Source of the DNA: Bacteroidota bacterium | Lineage (GTDB): Bacteria > Bacteroidota > Ignavibacteria > SZUA-365 | Direction of reading: 5' to 3' | Length of the DNA: 39,611 nucleotides | Assembly: GCA_014860565.1 (NCBI GenBank) | Contig: JACZJN010000089.1 | Location: 1-39,611, forward strand | Shown here: positions 1-7,223 of the stretch, one piece after another | How the letters are laid out: each line of letters starts with the position of its first letter | Numbering within the stretch: position 1 is the stretch's first letter | Made by a program: the position numbers and the translations under genes | Notes under the pieces: generated by a model | What the model was told of the DNA's origin: nothing | The model's input: the letters and a program-made list of their open reading frames with translations, nothing else | The model's database searches: none

Positions 1-90
1 CAGTGCGCGTGTGGTTGACACGAAAGCAGGCACGCGCATCAACAATCATTCAACGGGCCCACAAAATGTTTGTCTCTTTCACCCAAAACG

Positions 91-135
91 CGGACATTTC
101 TATCGTGCGTATAGGGTGGACATTTCTACTTTGCG
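91..135 (+). repeat. Paired 19-bp direct repeats, possible IS21-type element end
   Basis: Two near-identical copies of a GGACATTTCTA-containing 19-mer lie at 91-109 and 117-135, 26 bp apart, sharing 15 or 16 of 19 positions. IS21-family elements carry several short internal repeats of this general form near each end, so this may be the terminus of an element, or the scar of one. No transposase is visible in the 187 bases available and the window starts just upstream, so the assignment is an inference. Nothing else was recognised in bases 1-187. Confidence 0.35.
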
Positions 136-187
136 GTAACACCGTTTTGTTTGTTCCGTGGGCGTGGCCTGCCGCCGTTTCAATTTC

Positions 188-540
188 TCACTCCAACCTT
201 CCATCCAGTTGCTTGGCCGTCCGCGCGGTGAGTGTCTGCATTTGACGGATGGCGATGGCGTAGAGGCGTTTGGTACGGTCGCTCTGCGGGAGTTCCATGT
301 GGATGATGTCGGCGTTCATGTTCTCCAGGTTGGCGAGGACGAGCAGTTGTTCCAGTGTGGCGTGGTCGCGCATGTTGCCGTCCTTGTCGTGGTTCGCTTC
401 GCGCCATTCGCGGGCGGTCTGGCCGAAGAGAACGGGTGAGCTTGTAGCTGTTCAGACCGGACAGACTTCTCATTTTGGCGAATTCGCCGGAATTAAAATC
501 CGGGTTGGGGACCGTCTCCCGGGTGACCTCTGTGCCCAGG
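188..540 (-). pseudogene. KilA-N domain protein with large internal deletion
   Basis: Two pieces of a KilA-N-type DNA-binding protein are joined out of frame. The upstream piece (about 445-540) encodes the start of the KilA-N fold, with NPDFNSGEFA and then SGLNSYKLT. The downstream piece (188-444) encodes the conserved C-terminal end: LFGQTAREWREANHDKDGN, MRDHATLEQLLVLANLEN and a terminal KRLYAIAIRQMQTL. The roughly 150 residues normally between them are absent, and an in-frame TGA precedes the second piece. Intact relatives are phage- and mobile-element-associated proteins of about 250-300 residues. The remnant lies immediately downstream of the 574-2193 gene on the same strand. The family assignment rests on remembered motifs and is fairly firm; the gene is clearly dead. 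Confidence 0.7.
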
Positions 541-573
541 ACAAAGAAACAGATCCCCGCGCGCGGTCGTGGC

Positions 574-2193
574 TCACAACCGCGGCCAGCGCAACTTTCC
601 CTTCGTCCTCTGTTTGAAGTGCGACACGATAGCTTCACGGTCGGCTACCTCAACACCAAACCACGCTTCGACTGTCGTTCCGGCCAACGCCGCCCGCCGC
701 GTAAGCTCTTCGACGTATTCATCCGAAAAGAGGTCGTACAGGATGTATTCCGATTCTTCGGTGGCGAGCGACCCGAGGTAAATGTAGCCGTCGTAATTGT
801 CGAGGTACTGGCCGACATCATTGTCGTAGCTGATCTCGTAGATCCCATCAAATGGCTCCCGGCCGAACGGACTGTCCGCCAGATCGAACGCCACCGATGT
901 GTACCCCGCTCGTTTGAAGGCGCGATCAAAGAGGCCATGCCGAACATATCCGTGGACAGTTCCATCGTTGCTGATGATGGGACCGTGCTGGAAAATGGAG
1001 AACACCTGCCCCGGCAGCCGCTCCGCGAGCTGCGCTGCTGCTGGAGGCAGGGACTCGGACCGAGGTCTGCCACTGGCGATCCCGGGAACGGGAGCCGTCG
1101 TCGCGTGAGCGATCCCGACGATGAACAGGTAGTTTCGGTTGCCGTCCTGACGCACCATCGTATCGTAGATGATGTCAGCCATTTCTTCGTTTCGGTCCGG
1201 GGCGCGCTCGAAAAATTGCTTCATCTCCTCCTCGGAAGAGAACGATCGAAAGGGGCGGGGGATGTCAACAGCGACCACCTTGATCTTCCGTGATGCCGGT
1301 AGCGTCTCGTTAAGCTTCCACACCTCTATGAGGAACTCGAACATGCCTCGGTCCCACCAGCCGTTGATCTGCACGTCCCGGAATACGTCGAGCAACAATT
1401 CGCGGTCCGCGTTCGCCCCGGCGTAGAAACGGTCCAGCGCGTCCTGCTTGTCCGACGACAACTCCATGAATATGGTGCCCACACGCAGTGCGAACGCCGG
1501 GGCCACGACGACCCGCTTCATCAGGTCCCACGACGCCTTCCGCCGATGGACTTCACCGTAAATGACGAGCCGATGTCGTCCGAGTGCATCGAGCAGGTAC
1601 GATTCTGGCGGCTGCCCGTGCGTCTCGAGGTAGGAGACGAACGCGGCTGAGTCGGATGGCGCCGCCCTCAGTTCACGGATTCTGTCGATACGGCTCGCGA
1701 ACCACGGGGCTTTTTCTCTGAACCTCTTCCGGGCATCCTCGAGGTCGTTCCCCAGATCCTCACCGGCACTCAACCACTTCCCGTCCTCGTGAATCATGTA
1801 GGTGATGATGACGAGGGGGCCGTCCTGATAGTCCGTAAGCACTGCGGCGACGGAATCTCTGTAGAGGACGACTTCCCTGATATGGGTGCCGAGAATAGAC
1901 GTCCTTTTTTCGGGTTCGACTTGGACGTCGGGTGCATCGTCTTCGGGGAAATACGCTCTGTTCCGGTACGTATTCACCGAACGAAGTAGACTCTGACTCC
2001 CCTTCGCCATCAGATGCTTGAAGGTGACGAACGAACGGAGAGGAGAGCTCAGGTCGTACCGGTCGGGGAAATCCCTGACGCGCTTGTTCACCTCGACGAC
2101 CTGCACGTCGTCCGCAACGTTCTGTGCGTGTAGAGAAGTGCTGAAAGTGATCAGGATGAACGCCGCAATAAAAGCTCGTCTAGACATCGTCAT
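574..2193 (-). CDS. Exported ChaN/EreA/TraB-like protein
   Basis: A 539-residue protein with an N-terminal signal peptide (hydrophobic AFIAAFILITFSTSLHA, cleavage probably before QN). The middle contains GEVHRRKASWDL and, later, FIVGIAHA. A GE-x-H motif paired with a later G-x-x-H motif is the signature of the haem-binding ChaN / erythromycin-esterase / TraB-TIKI superfamily, whose members are metal-dependent hydrolases or haem-binding proteins. The first about 150 residues resemble no family I recognise. The start at 2193 is one of two ATGs two codons apart; no clear ribosome site precedes it. It begins 42 bp past an attC-like site (2235-2333), so it may be an integron cassette. The exact activity is unknown. 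Confidence 0.6.
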   Translation of the reverse strand: MTMSRRAFIAAFILITFSTSLHAQNVADDVQVVEVNKRVRDFPDRYDLSSPLRSFVTFKHLMAKGSQSLLRSVNTYRNRAYFPEDDAPDVQVEPEKRTSILGTHIREVVLYRDSVAAVLTDYQDGPLVIITYMIHEDGKWLSAGEDLGNDLEDARKRFREKAPWFASRIDRIRELRAAPSDSAAFVSYLETHGQPPESYLLDALGRHRLVIYGEVHRRKASWDLMKRVVVAPAFALRVGTIFMELSSDKQDALDRFYAGANADRELLLDVFRDVQINGWWDRGMFEFLIEVWKLNETLPASRKIKVVAVDIPRPFRSFSSEEEMKQFFERAPDRNEEMADIIYDTMVRQDGNRNYLFIVGIAHATTAPVPGIASGRPRSESLPPAAAQLAERLPGQVFSIFQHGPIISNDGTVHGYVRHGLFDRAFKRAGYTSVAFDLADSPFGREPFDGIYEISYDNDVGQYLDNYDGYIYLGSLATEESEYILYDLFSDEYVEELTRRAALAGTTVEAWFGVEVADREAIVSHFKQRTKGKLRWPRL

Positions 2194-2234
2194 CTTAGTT
2201 GGAACTTGGACAAATGATTACTTCCGAGCGCGGT

Positions 2235-2333
2235 ATGACACCCTGGCGTTAAGCTGCGGGCGGTTCTGCCGCGGTTCGCGGCTCTGCACGAACCGTGACA
2301 GAGCCGGCTGTCAGCTTGAACGGCTTGTTAGGC
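2235..2333 (-). other. attC-like integron recombination site 1
   Basis: Read on the minus strand, the site opens with the R'' core GCCTAAC (2327-2333). An inner arm GTTCAAGCTG is answered by CAGCTTAAC (2248-2256): the arms pair except for one extra C in the first, which is the extrahelical base typical of attC. Between them lies a hairpin, GGCTCTG-T-CACG / CGTG-CAGAGCC. The expected closing R' core (GTTRRRY) is degenerate (GTGTCAT at 2235-2241), so the site may be inactive or truncated. The DinB stop codon TAA is inside the R'' core, as usual for a cassette gene. Confidence 0.7.
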
Positions 2334-2834
2334 ACGACCACGCTCCTGCCGAATAACCTTGATGCGGTTCACATGGTGTTCAAGGTGTTGAGTTTGCATC
2401 GTAACCACAGCCTCGACTGAGAGTCGTACGATCTCGCCGTCGAGCTTACGAACAGCGACAGATCTGTTCCACCCATCCGGTATAGTTTCCAGTAGCTGCG
2501 ACACGTGGGCTCTGCTCGCCTTGAGCAGCGCCAGCGATACATCAATGGATCGGGACCCGTACGACCAACGTTCGGCCCATACCTCTTGCGGTTGGCACCA
2601 ATACCACTCCAGCGTGAATTCCCCCGGTGTGTCGCCCAGTGCCGCTTTGATGCCGACTTTCCACAGATCGTCGCCGTCTACGATATGATGCACGATCTGC
2701 CGGATGGTCCAGCCATTGGTCGACGGATCGGCGTCGAGTTCTTCATCGTGAATGCCAGAGACCGTACGCTCGAGAAGTGCTGGCCCTTCTAAATACCGGG
2801 TGATCAATGTTTCTTGAGAATCGGCCGGATTCAT
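2328..2834 (-). CDS. DinB/YfiT-like putative metalloenzyme
   Basis: A 168-residue protein of the DinB_2/YfiT four-helix-bundle superfamily, which includes thiol S-transferases and damage-inducible proteins of unknown role. Recognisable are the helix WTIRQIVHHIVDGD, with a metal-ligand histidine, and the C-terminal HLEHHVNRIKVIR, which supplies the other histidines. The start at 2834 (MNPADSQ) is chosen because TAGGAG lies 6 bases upstream; an in-frame ATG at 2879 lacks a ribosome site and would run through the GTTAGGC core. The gene fills the interval between that GTTAGGC boundary (2871-2877) and attC-like site 1, so it looks like an integron gene cassette. The substrate cannot be read from sequence. 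Confidence 0.75.
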   Translation of the reverse strand: MNPADSQETLITRYLEGPALLERTVSGIHDEELDADPSTNGWTIRQIVHHIVDGDDLWKVGIKAALGDTPGEFTLEWYWCQPQEVWAERWSYGSRSIDVSLALLKASRAHVSQLLETIPDGWNRSVAVRKLDGEIVRLSVEAVVTMQTQHLEHHVNRIKVIRQERGRA

Positions 2835-2870
2835 GCTGGCTCCTAATCGAAACTCAACTGGCTGAACTGT

Positions 2871-2877
2871 GCCTAAC
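2871..2877 (-). other. Integron core site GTTAGGC, start of DinB cassette
   Basis: The minus-strand heptamer GTTAGGC matches the GTTRRRY integron crossover consensus exactly and sits 37 bp upstream of the chosen DinB start. No paired R'' box or stem is evident upstream, so it is more likely the crossover point of an attI-type site than of an attC. This fits its place between the integrase remnant (3043-3250) and the first cassette gene. A seven-base match alone is weak; the context gives it weight. Confidence 0.5.
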
Positions 2878-2937
2878 AATAATTAGACGTATCCGCGTAA
2901 CACAACTGCGCGTGCGTTACTGTCCGTATATCACGAA

Positions 2938-2965
2938 TGCATATTCCAACATTCGTATGTGTCAA
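2938..2965 (-). promoter_or_regulatory. Sigma70-like promoter ahead of DinB cassette (possible Pc)
   Basis: On the minus strand TTGACA (2960-2965) is followed after 16 bases by TATGCA (2938-2943). It points at the GTTAGGC boundary and the DinB gene about 60-100 bases downstream. This is where a reverse-oriented integron would carry its cassette promoter. The rest of 2878-3042 is AT-rich with no other feature recognised. The -35 match is perfect and the -10 matches 4 of 6 positions. Confidence 0.5.
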
Positions 2966-3042
2966 GCCGTTTATTTTCATTCTCTTAATCGCGTGTATTT
3001 GGTTTCGTCTTTCGTGTTATAGGGATCAGGACAGCCACATCA

Positions 3043-3250
3043 TCACAGGCCATCCACCGGGCTGCGCACACCCACGAGGCCACGGTTGAGAACATGTGTG
3101 GAGATCATCATCGTCGTGACATCTTTGTGACCCGGAAGTTCCTGGTCGGTCCTGATATCGGAACCGCTCCCCGCGCAATTGCGTGGCGAAGGGATGCCGG
3201 AATGTACGGCAGGTCGCGACGGCGTGGGATGAATTGCTTCATCCTCGAAC
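3043..3250 (-). pseudogene. Integron-type tyrosine recombinase (IntI/XerC-like), C-terminal remnant
   Basis: The last stretch reads [17 protein letters not shown], then [11 protein letters not shown] and [10 protein letters not shown]. This is the C-terminus characteristic of integron integrases (DIRTVQELLGHKDV, MIYTHVLNRG, GVRSP). A neighbouring frame upstream encodes [11 protein letters not shown], the box II R-H region, so at least one frameshift separates the two. The catalytic tyrosine of the IYTH motif is replaced by serine (ISTH). Everything N-terminal is missing or unrecognisable. The remnant is therefore inactive. It is on the same strand as the cassettes, with its 3' end towards them, as in the reverse integrons known from spirochaetes and Chlorobi. 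Confidence 0.75.
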
Positions 3251-3255
3251 TGCTG

Positions 3256-3454
3256 GTGCGAAACAAGAATGGCGAACACGAATGTCCCCGGGGTCGACGG
3301 AACAATCTTGGATTTAAGGCCGCAATATCCGGAATCCTCTCGTCTTTGTCAAGAGATTTTCTCCCGTTTTGTTTGTTCAGCGGGCATGCCCGCACTCGGG
3401 GGCTGCGCCGCGAGCTTCTCCGCCCCCGCCATTGAGTCCTTCAGCTTGAACATT
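3256..3454. repeat. Degenerate, internally deleted copy of the MmcQ locus
   Basis: Bases 3256-3396 align without large gaps to 6321-6461 at roughly 70% identity, including a shared block around gatt(t/c)aaggccgcaat and the palindrome CGGGCATGCCCG. Bases 3402-3454 then align to 6678-6730, inside the MmcQ/YjbR gene. The stretch is thus a diverged duplicate of the 6.3-6.7 kb locus from which about 216 bp have been lost. No intact reading frame survives. Bases 3455-3551 hold nothing recognisable. Confidence 0.7.
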
Positions 3455-3551
3455 TCCCCGCCGCCCTCAGGACTGTGGGTCGAACCCGAAGACGCGTAGC
3501 TCCTGGTCACAACGGCAAACCTTCGCGATGCGCGCGGCCGAAAGTGTATTC

Positions 3552-4094
3552 TCAGCCGCGCGGTTGTTGCGTCGGCTGGAGCGACTGGTCGGACGACATC
3601 CTTTCAATTTTCTTCTGGATAAACCAACAGAACCAGCCATTATACTTTTCCTGCAGCTCCGGCTTCATCCAGTCCTTGCCGGTAATGGTACCCCGACAGT
3701 GCGTACTCCCGCACTTGCATTCCACGACATAGTCCAGGTCATCCGTGGTAGCCCAATCGTGCGTCAGTTCTTCGCCGGGCGAGATATCTCTCATTGCGAC
3801 AAATACAATCTGCCCTTGAATAGCGATATTGGGATCGCAGCAATGGTTGATGTAAAGCATACAACCTTCCCGTTCCTCCCGTCGCGCTGGAGCGATGAAT
3901 AGTTCTTCCGTGACCTGGATCTCCGCCGATCCTATTTCTCTTTCAAGGGCTGACCATTGCTGCGCATGCAGAATGTATCCGCCCTTGATGGCCACAATCT
4001 CTCCTGCCTCGATGGCTTGTTTTGCAAACAATCCTTTCCCGTGAATCGGGCTGTTGCGCACTTCCGTCTTTGGAGAATGAAAACTCAGGTTCAT
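3552..4094 (-). CDS. Small SET-domain protein
   Basis: A 180-residue stand-alone SET protein, the fold of lysine methyltransferases. In order: the N-SET strand SPIHGKGLFAKQAIEAGE, the cofactor-site motif YINHCCDPN (usual form NHSCxPN), GEELTHDW (usual GEELTYDY, here with His for Tyr), and a post-SET CxCG...CRG cluster (ECKCGSTHCRG). Start: ATG at 4094 lies 12 residues before the SET motif and gives a normal N-terminus. The open frame extends back to a TTG at 4181 through a copy of the DUF2200 C-terminus whose stop has become a sense codon, so a longer fusion product is possible. No good ribosome site is visible at 4094. The target is unknown. Confidence 0.75.
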   Translation of the reverse strand: MNLSFHSPKTEVRNSPIHGKGLFAKQAIEAGEIVAIKGGYILHAQQWSALEREIGSAEIQVTEELFIAPARREEREGCMLYINHCCDPNIAIQGQIVFVAMRDISPGEELTHDWATTDDLDYVVECKCGSTHCRGTITGKDWMKPELQEKYNGWFCWFIQKKIERMSSDQSLQPTQQPRG

Positions 4095-4106
4095 CAGGAT
4101 CTTGTC

Positions 4107-4196
4107 GTCCAACGCCGTGTTTGCCTCACCCGCACGCAGAATCTTTTCCATTTTTCGCCCTTTCGCCAATTCATCCACCAAGGTATTCAGATATCT
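4107..4196 (-). repeat. Copy of the 3' end of the DUF2200 gene
   Basis: This 90-bp block matches 5505-5594 at roughly 90%. It contains the last about 24 codons of the DUF2200 gene ([16 protein letters not shown]) plus about 18 bp of its 3' flank. The TAG stop of the parent is GAG here, so the frame reads on into the SET gene. It abuts the chimeric repeat at 4202-4257. Confidence 0.8.
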
Positions 4197-4201
4197 CCGC
4201 T

Positions 4202-4257
4202 GTGAATCGCGCGGTTACCCAGCCCGTCTTTCCTACCACCGAGGAAACCAGCGCGGG
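4202..4257 (-). repeat. Chimeric repeat: ICMT 3' end joined to MmcQ segment
   Basis: Bases 4211-4257 match 10751-10797 with one difference in 47. Read on the minus strand the block encodes the end of an isoprenylcysteine methyltransferase-like protein (PRWFPRW and stop). It then passes into the MmcQ sequence VGKTGWVTARFTAE; bases 4202-4233 match 6626-6657 with one difference. So the same artificial-looking junction occurs twice in the window, here followed by the DUF2200 tail and at 10.7 kb by a TIM-barrel fragment. Confidence 0.8.
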
Positions 4258-4270
4258 TTAATTCGCGCAT

Positions 4271-5275
4271 CTATGAATCCTGGTCGCTCACCCTTCCGAG
4301 CACGCGACAGATTGCCAGACTCACCCATTGTCTCGTCTCTCTTGTCTTGGCATTGTTCACTTCCTTGCCGTTCACATACGTCGCATTCCATAGACCATCT
4401 TCCTCTTGATGGTCAACAAGCCAATCAAGTGCCTCTTCCATTTGCTCGTCCCTTGAGGGGTCGATGAGCGAAATGGAATCGAGTGCTGCGACAAGGTTGT
4501 TCCACCAGAAAGGATATTGAAACCTCACCCAATAGCTTGCTGCTTGGTACGACGTGTACCTATCCGGCCGAAAGAACCTCGACTTCAACAGCTTCGCCGC
4601 CATCCTGGCCGCCTCTGACTTGCTATACCTGCCATGCGCGGCGAAGGCTCGCAGGACCATCCCTGTCCAATTATGGGAAAATGGTTTTGACCGATCAGGC
4701 TCGACGGGTTCCGCATACTCACTTGTCAGTCTGTACATCGTTTCCCTGTCGAAATCGTGAGTAATGATCGGCACCGACCAACCCATATCATTCTGGCGCA
4801 TTGACAGAAGCCACTGGAATCCCTTCTCCATGCGCAGGTCGTCTTCATAACCGGCCTTGATGAGCAGCGACAAAATCGCACCTGTATAGTAGATGGCGTA
4901 CTGATTGGCAATAAAGCCGCGGATGTCTCCATCCTCCGTCTGGCATGAGAAGAGAAACTCGGCTGCCCTCCCGGTAGATGGATCCTCTCGATTGAACCCA
5001 TACTTCTCTACCAGGAACCTGAACTGCTTCCATGTCTCAATCAAGTTGTAGTTGATATCCTTGTGTTTCTTCTTACTGACAGAACGATCCCACGAACCAT
5101 CCGGCTGCTGTTTCTTGAGAGTCTTTTGGGCCTCGGGGAGTTGCCACAGGCGATGAATGGGACCTACCTCCTCATCCAAGAGATCCCGTCTCACAAAGTA
5201 CTGTAGCGCCTCATCTCCAGAGGAAAGAAGCGCGGGTATGGGATCGAACCTCAGTTGTCGCCGCCAGCTATCCAT
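4271..5275 (-). CDS. Prenyltransferase/squalene-cyclase-like alpha-toroid protein
   Basis: A 334-residue, probably cytosolic all-helical protein. It has repeats of the prenyltransferase/squalene oxidase type: QPDGSWDR, FSCQTEDGDIRGF, LLSMRQNDMGWSVP and WLVDHQEEDGLWN, the QW-like motifs of (alpha/alpha) toroids. It is half the length of squalene-hopene cyclase and lacks an obvious DxDD acid motif, so cyclase activity is doubtful. Relatives of this size are widespread in archaea and bacteria and uncharacterised. The start at 5275 (MDSWRRQL) is preceded by a weak GGTGATAGGA site. Just upstream is TTGTTAGCC, one base off an integron core, so this too may have been a cassette. Confidence 0.65.
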   Translation of the reverse strand: MDSWRRQLRFDPIPALLSSGDEALQYFVRRDLLDEEVGPIHRLWQLPEAQKTLKKQQPDGSWDRSVSKKKHKDINYNLIETWKQFRFLVEKYGFNREDPSTGRAAEFLFSCQTEDGDIRGFIANQYAIYYTGAILSLLIKAGYEDDLRMEKGFQWLLSMRQNDMGWSVPIITHDFDRETMYRLTSEYAEPVEPDRSKPFSHNWTGMVLRAFAAHGRYSKSEAARMAAKLLKSRFFRPDRYTSYQAASYWVRFQYPFWWNNLVAALDSISLIDPSRDEQMEEALDWLVDHQEEDGLWNATYVNGKEVNNAKTRETRQWVSLAICRVLGRVSDQDS

Positions 5276-5309
5276 AGTCCTATCACCTTGTGCGCATGCG
5301 GGCTAACAA

Positions 5310-5343
5310 TTCCCGACCTTGAATGCGTTCTGCGTGCACGATG
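5310..5343 (-). repeat. Scrap of the MmcQ/YjbR gene
   Basis: These 34 bases match 6782-6815 with two differences and encode CTQNAFKVGN, equal to the CTQSAFKVGK segment of the MmcQ protein. The rest of 5276-5522 shows no convincing gene; a short frame encoding a hydrophobic LDLALLFLSWWLW stretch is the only other thing noted. Confidence 0.75.
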
Positions 5344-5522
5344 TCGGCGCCAACCGCTCGCACGATGCAAGGCGGCATCTCCCGCCGTTCCTTGTCCGCC
5401 TCGACCACAGCCACCACGAGAGGAACAGCAGCGCAAGATCCAGATGGTCACCCAGACTCGGCATCATCGTCGATCTGACATTTTTGTCGCCCCGTCGCCG
5501 ACGAGTCCCACGCCGTGTTTGC

Positions 5523-5888
5523 CTAACCCGCACGCAGAATCTTTTCCATTTTTCGACCTTTCGCCAATTCATCGACCAACTTATCCAGATATCTGACCTG
5601 CTGCGTTAGCGGGTTCTCGATCTCCTCGACCCGATAGCCGCAGATGACCCCGGTGATGAGATGCGCATTGGGGTTGAGGGTGGCCTGCTGAAAGAATTGT
5701 TCAAACGTCGCCTTTTCTTCGATCTGTTTTTGCAGCATCGCTTCATCGTACCCGGTGAGCCACTGAATCACTTGATGTAATTCATCCGTTGATCGACCTT
5801 TCTTCTCGACTTTTGCAACGTAGTGCGGGTACACCGACGCGAAGGTCATTTTCGCAATTCGTTCATCGTGATGGCTTGTGCTTTTCAT
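5523..5888 (-). CDS. DUF2200 family protein
   Basis: A 121-residue protein matching DUF2200 along its length: [20 protein letters not shown], then a WLTGYDEA motif, [35 protein letters not shown] and the C-terminal [20 protein letters not shown]. Length and domain limits are normal for the family, whose function is unknown. The start at 5888 is preceded by GGAG ten bases upstream. The stop TAG lies inside a GTTAGGC heptamer. Its last about 24 codons and flank are duplicated at 4107-4196, ahead of the SET gene. Confidence 0.8.
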   Translation of the reverse strand: MKSTSHHDERIAKMTFASVYPHYVAKVEKKGRSTDELHQVIQWLTGYDEAMLQKQIEEKATFEQFFQQATLNPNAHLITGVICGYRVEEIENPLTQQVRYLDKLVDELAKGRKMEKILRAG

Positions 5889-5912
5889 ATCTCATTTCTC
5901 CATATCTGTCGG

Positions 5913-6216
5913 TCATGTCATTTTATTCCAGCTTTGGGACGTAGACTCCGCCAACCACGTACTCCGGATACTCTCCGGCAGAGGCTCCTCCGCGGTGACG
6001 GTGAACGGCTGGACCAGCACTTGAAGACCCAACTGCTCTGGAATGGCGCGGCTGTCGTAGTACCCGGTGACGGCGGTTATCCCGTCTGCCCCGATGTCAA
6101 TCACGTCGACGCCCGGGACTGAAATCGCTTGACCGGTCGCCGGCCGTCTTGTAACCACAGAAGCCGCAAGCACCGATGTTGTCGGCATTGGTTTCCACGA
6201 TTTCGTAATCGGTCAT
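5913..6216 (-). pseudogene. Chimera of GNAT-like start, SnoaL-like end and MmcQ tail
   Basis: Three gene pieces are fused. From ATG 6216 the frame reads MTDYEIVETNADNIGACGFC and GYK, resembling the N-terminus of a YoaP-like GNAT acetyltransferase. Near 6142 the similarity moves to another frame, ISVPGVDVIDIGADGI and TGYYDSRAIPEQLGLQVLVQP, the C-terminal end of a SnoaL-like (NTF2-fold) protein. This runs into TAEEPLPESIRSTWLAES, a copy of the MmcQ C-terminus (5941-5998 matches 6571-6629 with one indel). The longest open frame (to 6188) therefore has no family start and is unlikely to be functional. The GNAT assignment is the weakest of the three. Confidence 0.65.
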
Positions 6217-6320
6217 GTTGTGGCTCGGATTGGTGGCGGAACAATGAGTAAGCGTATCCACCAGACACGACGACACGTTCGTTTCCGTCCTTGGAACGCG
6301 AACATTTTTTCCATCCGCTT

Positions 6321-6461
6321 GTGCGAAACAGGAACGGCAGTCACGGACGCTCCCCGAGCCGATGGAGCAGTCCTGGATTCAAGGCCGCAATTTCCTGATT
6401 CATTCCGTGTTTGTCAAGAGATGATTGTCCCGTTTTGTTTGTCCCGCGGGCATGCCCGTAC
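6321..6461. repeat. Parent copy of the 141-bp repeat downstream of MmcQ
   Basis: It aligns to 3256-3396 over its whole length. On the minus strand it contains the palindrome CGGGCATGCCCG and a TTGACA followed by a 20-codon open frame (MNQEIAALNPGLLHRLGERP). I cannot tell whether this is a coding scrap or a regulatory block. It lies 58 bp beyond the MmcQ stop codon. No other gene is seen between 6217 and 6519. Confidence 0.6.
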
Positions 6462-6519
6462 GCATCGGCATCACCCCGTTTTCGCTCTGCTCCCGGAATG
6501 CGGGGACCTCCTCGGCGCT

Positions 6520-6888
6520 TCAGTCGGCCTCGCTGGCATTCGTGGTCACCACGGTTCCGGACGTGATGGCGTAGGACTCCGCCAACCAGTTGCTCCAGAT
6601 ACTCTCCGGCAGCGGCTCCTCCGCGGTGAATCGCGCGGTGACCCAGCCCGTCTTTCCGACCTCGAATCGCGCGGGGTGCTGTCCCGCGAGCTTCTCCGCC
6701 TCCGACATGGAGGCCTTCAGCTTGAAGATTGCCTTGAAACCCAGACCCTTCGGCCCGGGACCAATGAACAGGAAGCTTCCCTTCCCGACCTTGAATGCGC
6801 TCTGTGTGCACGATGCCCCCTCGGATACGCCGGGGAAGCTCAAGGCCTTTCGGCGAATTGCTTCCGTGGGGTCCTTTCGATCGGTCAT
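6520..6888 (-). CDS. MmcQ/YjbR family protein
   Basis: A 122-residue protein of the MmcQ/YjbR family, a CyaY-like fold sometimes described as DNA-binding. It shows the family order: SFPGVSEGASCTQSAFKVGK, then FKAIFKLKA, HPARFEVGKTGWVTARFTAE and the terminal helix ESIWSNWLAESYA. The start at 6888 is preceded by AGGAG at 6-base spacing. It is divergent from the Cys-rich gene at 6963. Pieces of this gene recur at 3402-3454, 4202-4233, 5310-5343, 5941-5998 and 10751-10770, so it is the intact parent of most repeats in the region. Confidence 0.8.
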   Translation of the reverse strand: MTDRKDPTEAIRRKALSFPGVSEGASCTQSAFKVGKGSFLFIGPGPKGLGFKAIFKLKASMSEAEKLAGQHPARFEVGKTGWVTARFTAEEPLPESIWSNWLAESYAITSGTVVTTNASEAD

Positions 6889-6962
6889 GGCCGCTCCTGT
6901 CTTTATTGTCCGCCCGCACTTTCCGCGCAATTCAAATTTCAATCTAACACAACGGAGACACA

Positions 6963-7223
6963 ATGAACGACAACGAGCCCGACGTGAAATTCGTCGACCT
7001 CTACGACGACGATGGCAGGCAGTACAAGCGCGACGAGATCGACATGCTGCCCTGCTGCCAGTCATGCGTCCGTGGGGCGTCAGAAGGCTTCACGGGCGTC
7101 CCGTGCCAGCTGTCATGGCTGGACCAAATGCTGACACCGGAGGACGAACGCGAGCCATTCAGCTGCAACGCGTACGAGAACGAAGGCCTGCAAGAGCGCG
7201 TCGGATTTCGCTGTCAAGCATAG
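6963..7223 (+). CDS. Small cysteine-rich acidic protein
   Basis: An 86-residue protein with no family I recognise. It has seven cysteines, with a CCQSC cluster near residue 31 and further single cysteines at CQLSW, SCNAY and FRCQA. This suggests a metal- or iron-sulphur-binding fold. There is no signal peptide and the protein is rich in Asp and Glu. The start ATG follows CGGAGACACA, a plausible ribosome site. It is one of the few plus-strand genes in the left part and is divergent from the MmcQ gene, with 74 bp between starts. It appears intact. Confidence 0.55.
   Translation: MNDNEPDVKFVDLYDDDGRQYKRDEIDMLPCCQSCVRGASEGFTGVPCQLSWLDQMLTPEDEREPFSCNAYENEGLQERVGFRCQA

Noticed and set aside
5300-5312. 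TTGTTAGCC ahead of the prenyltransferase-like gene as an attC core
   Set aside because: One base off consensus with no paired box or arms; mentioned only as a possibility.
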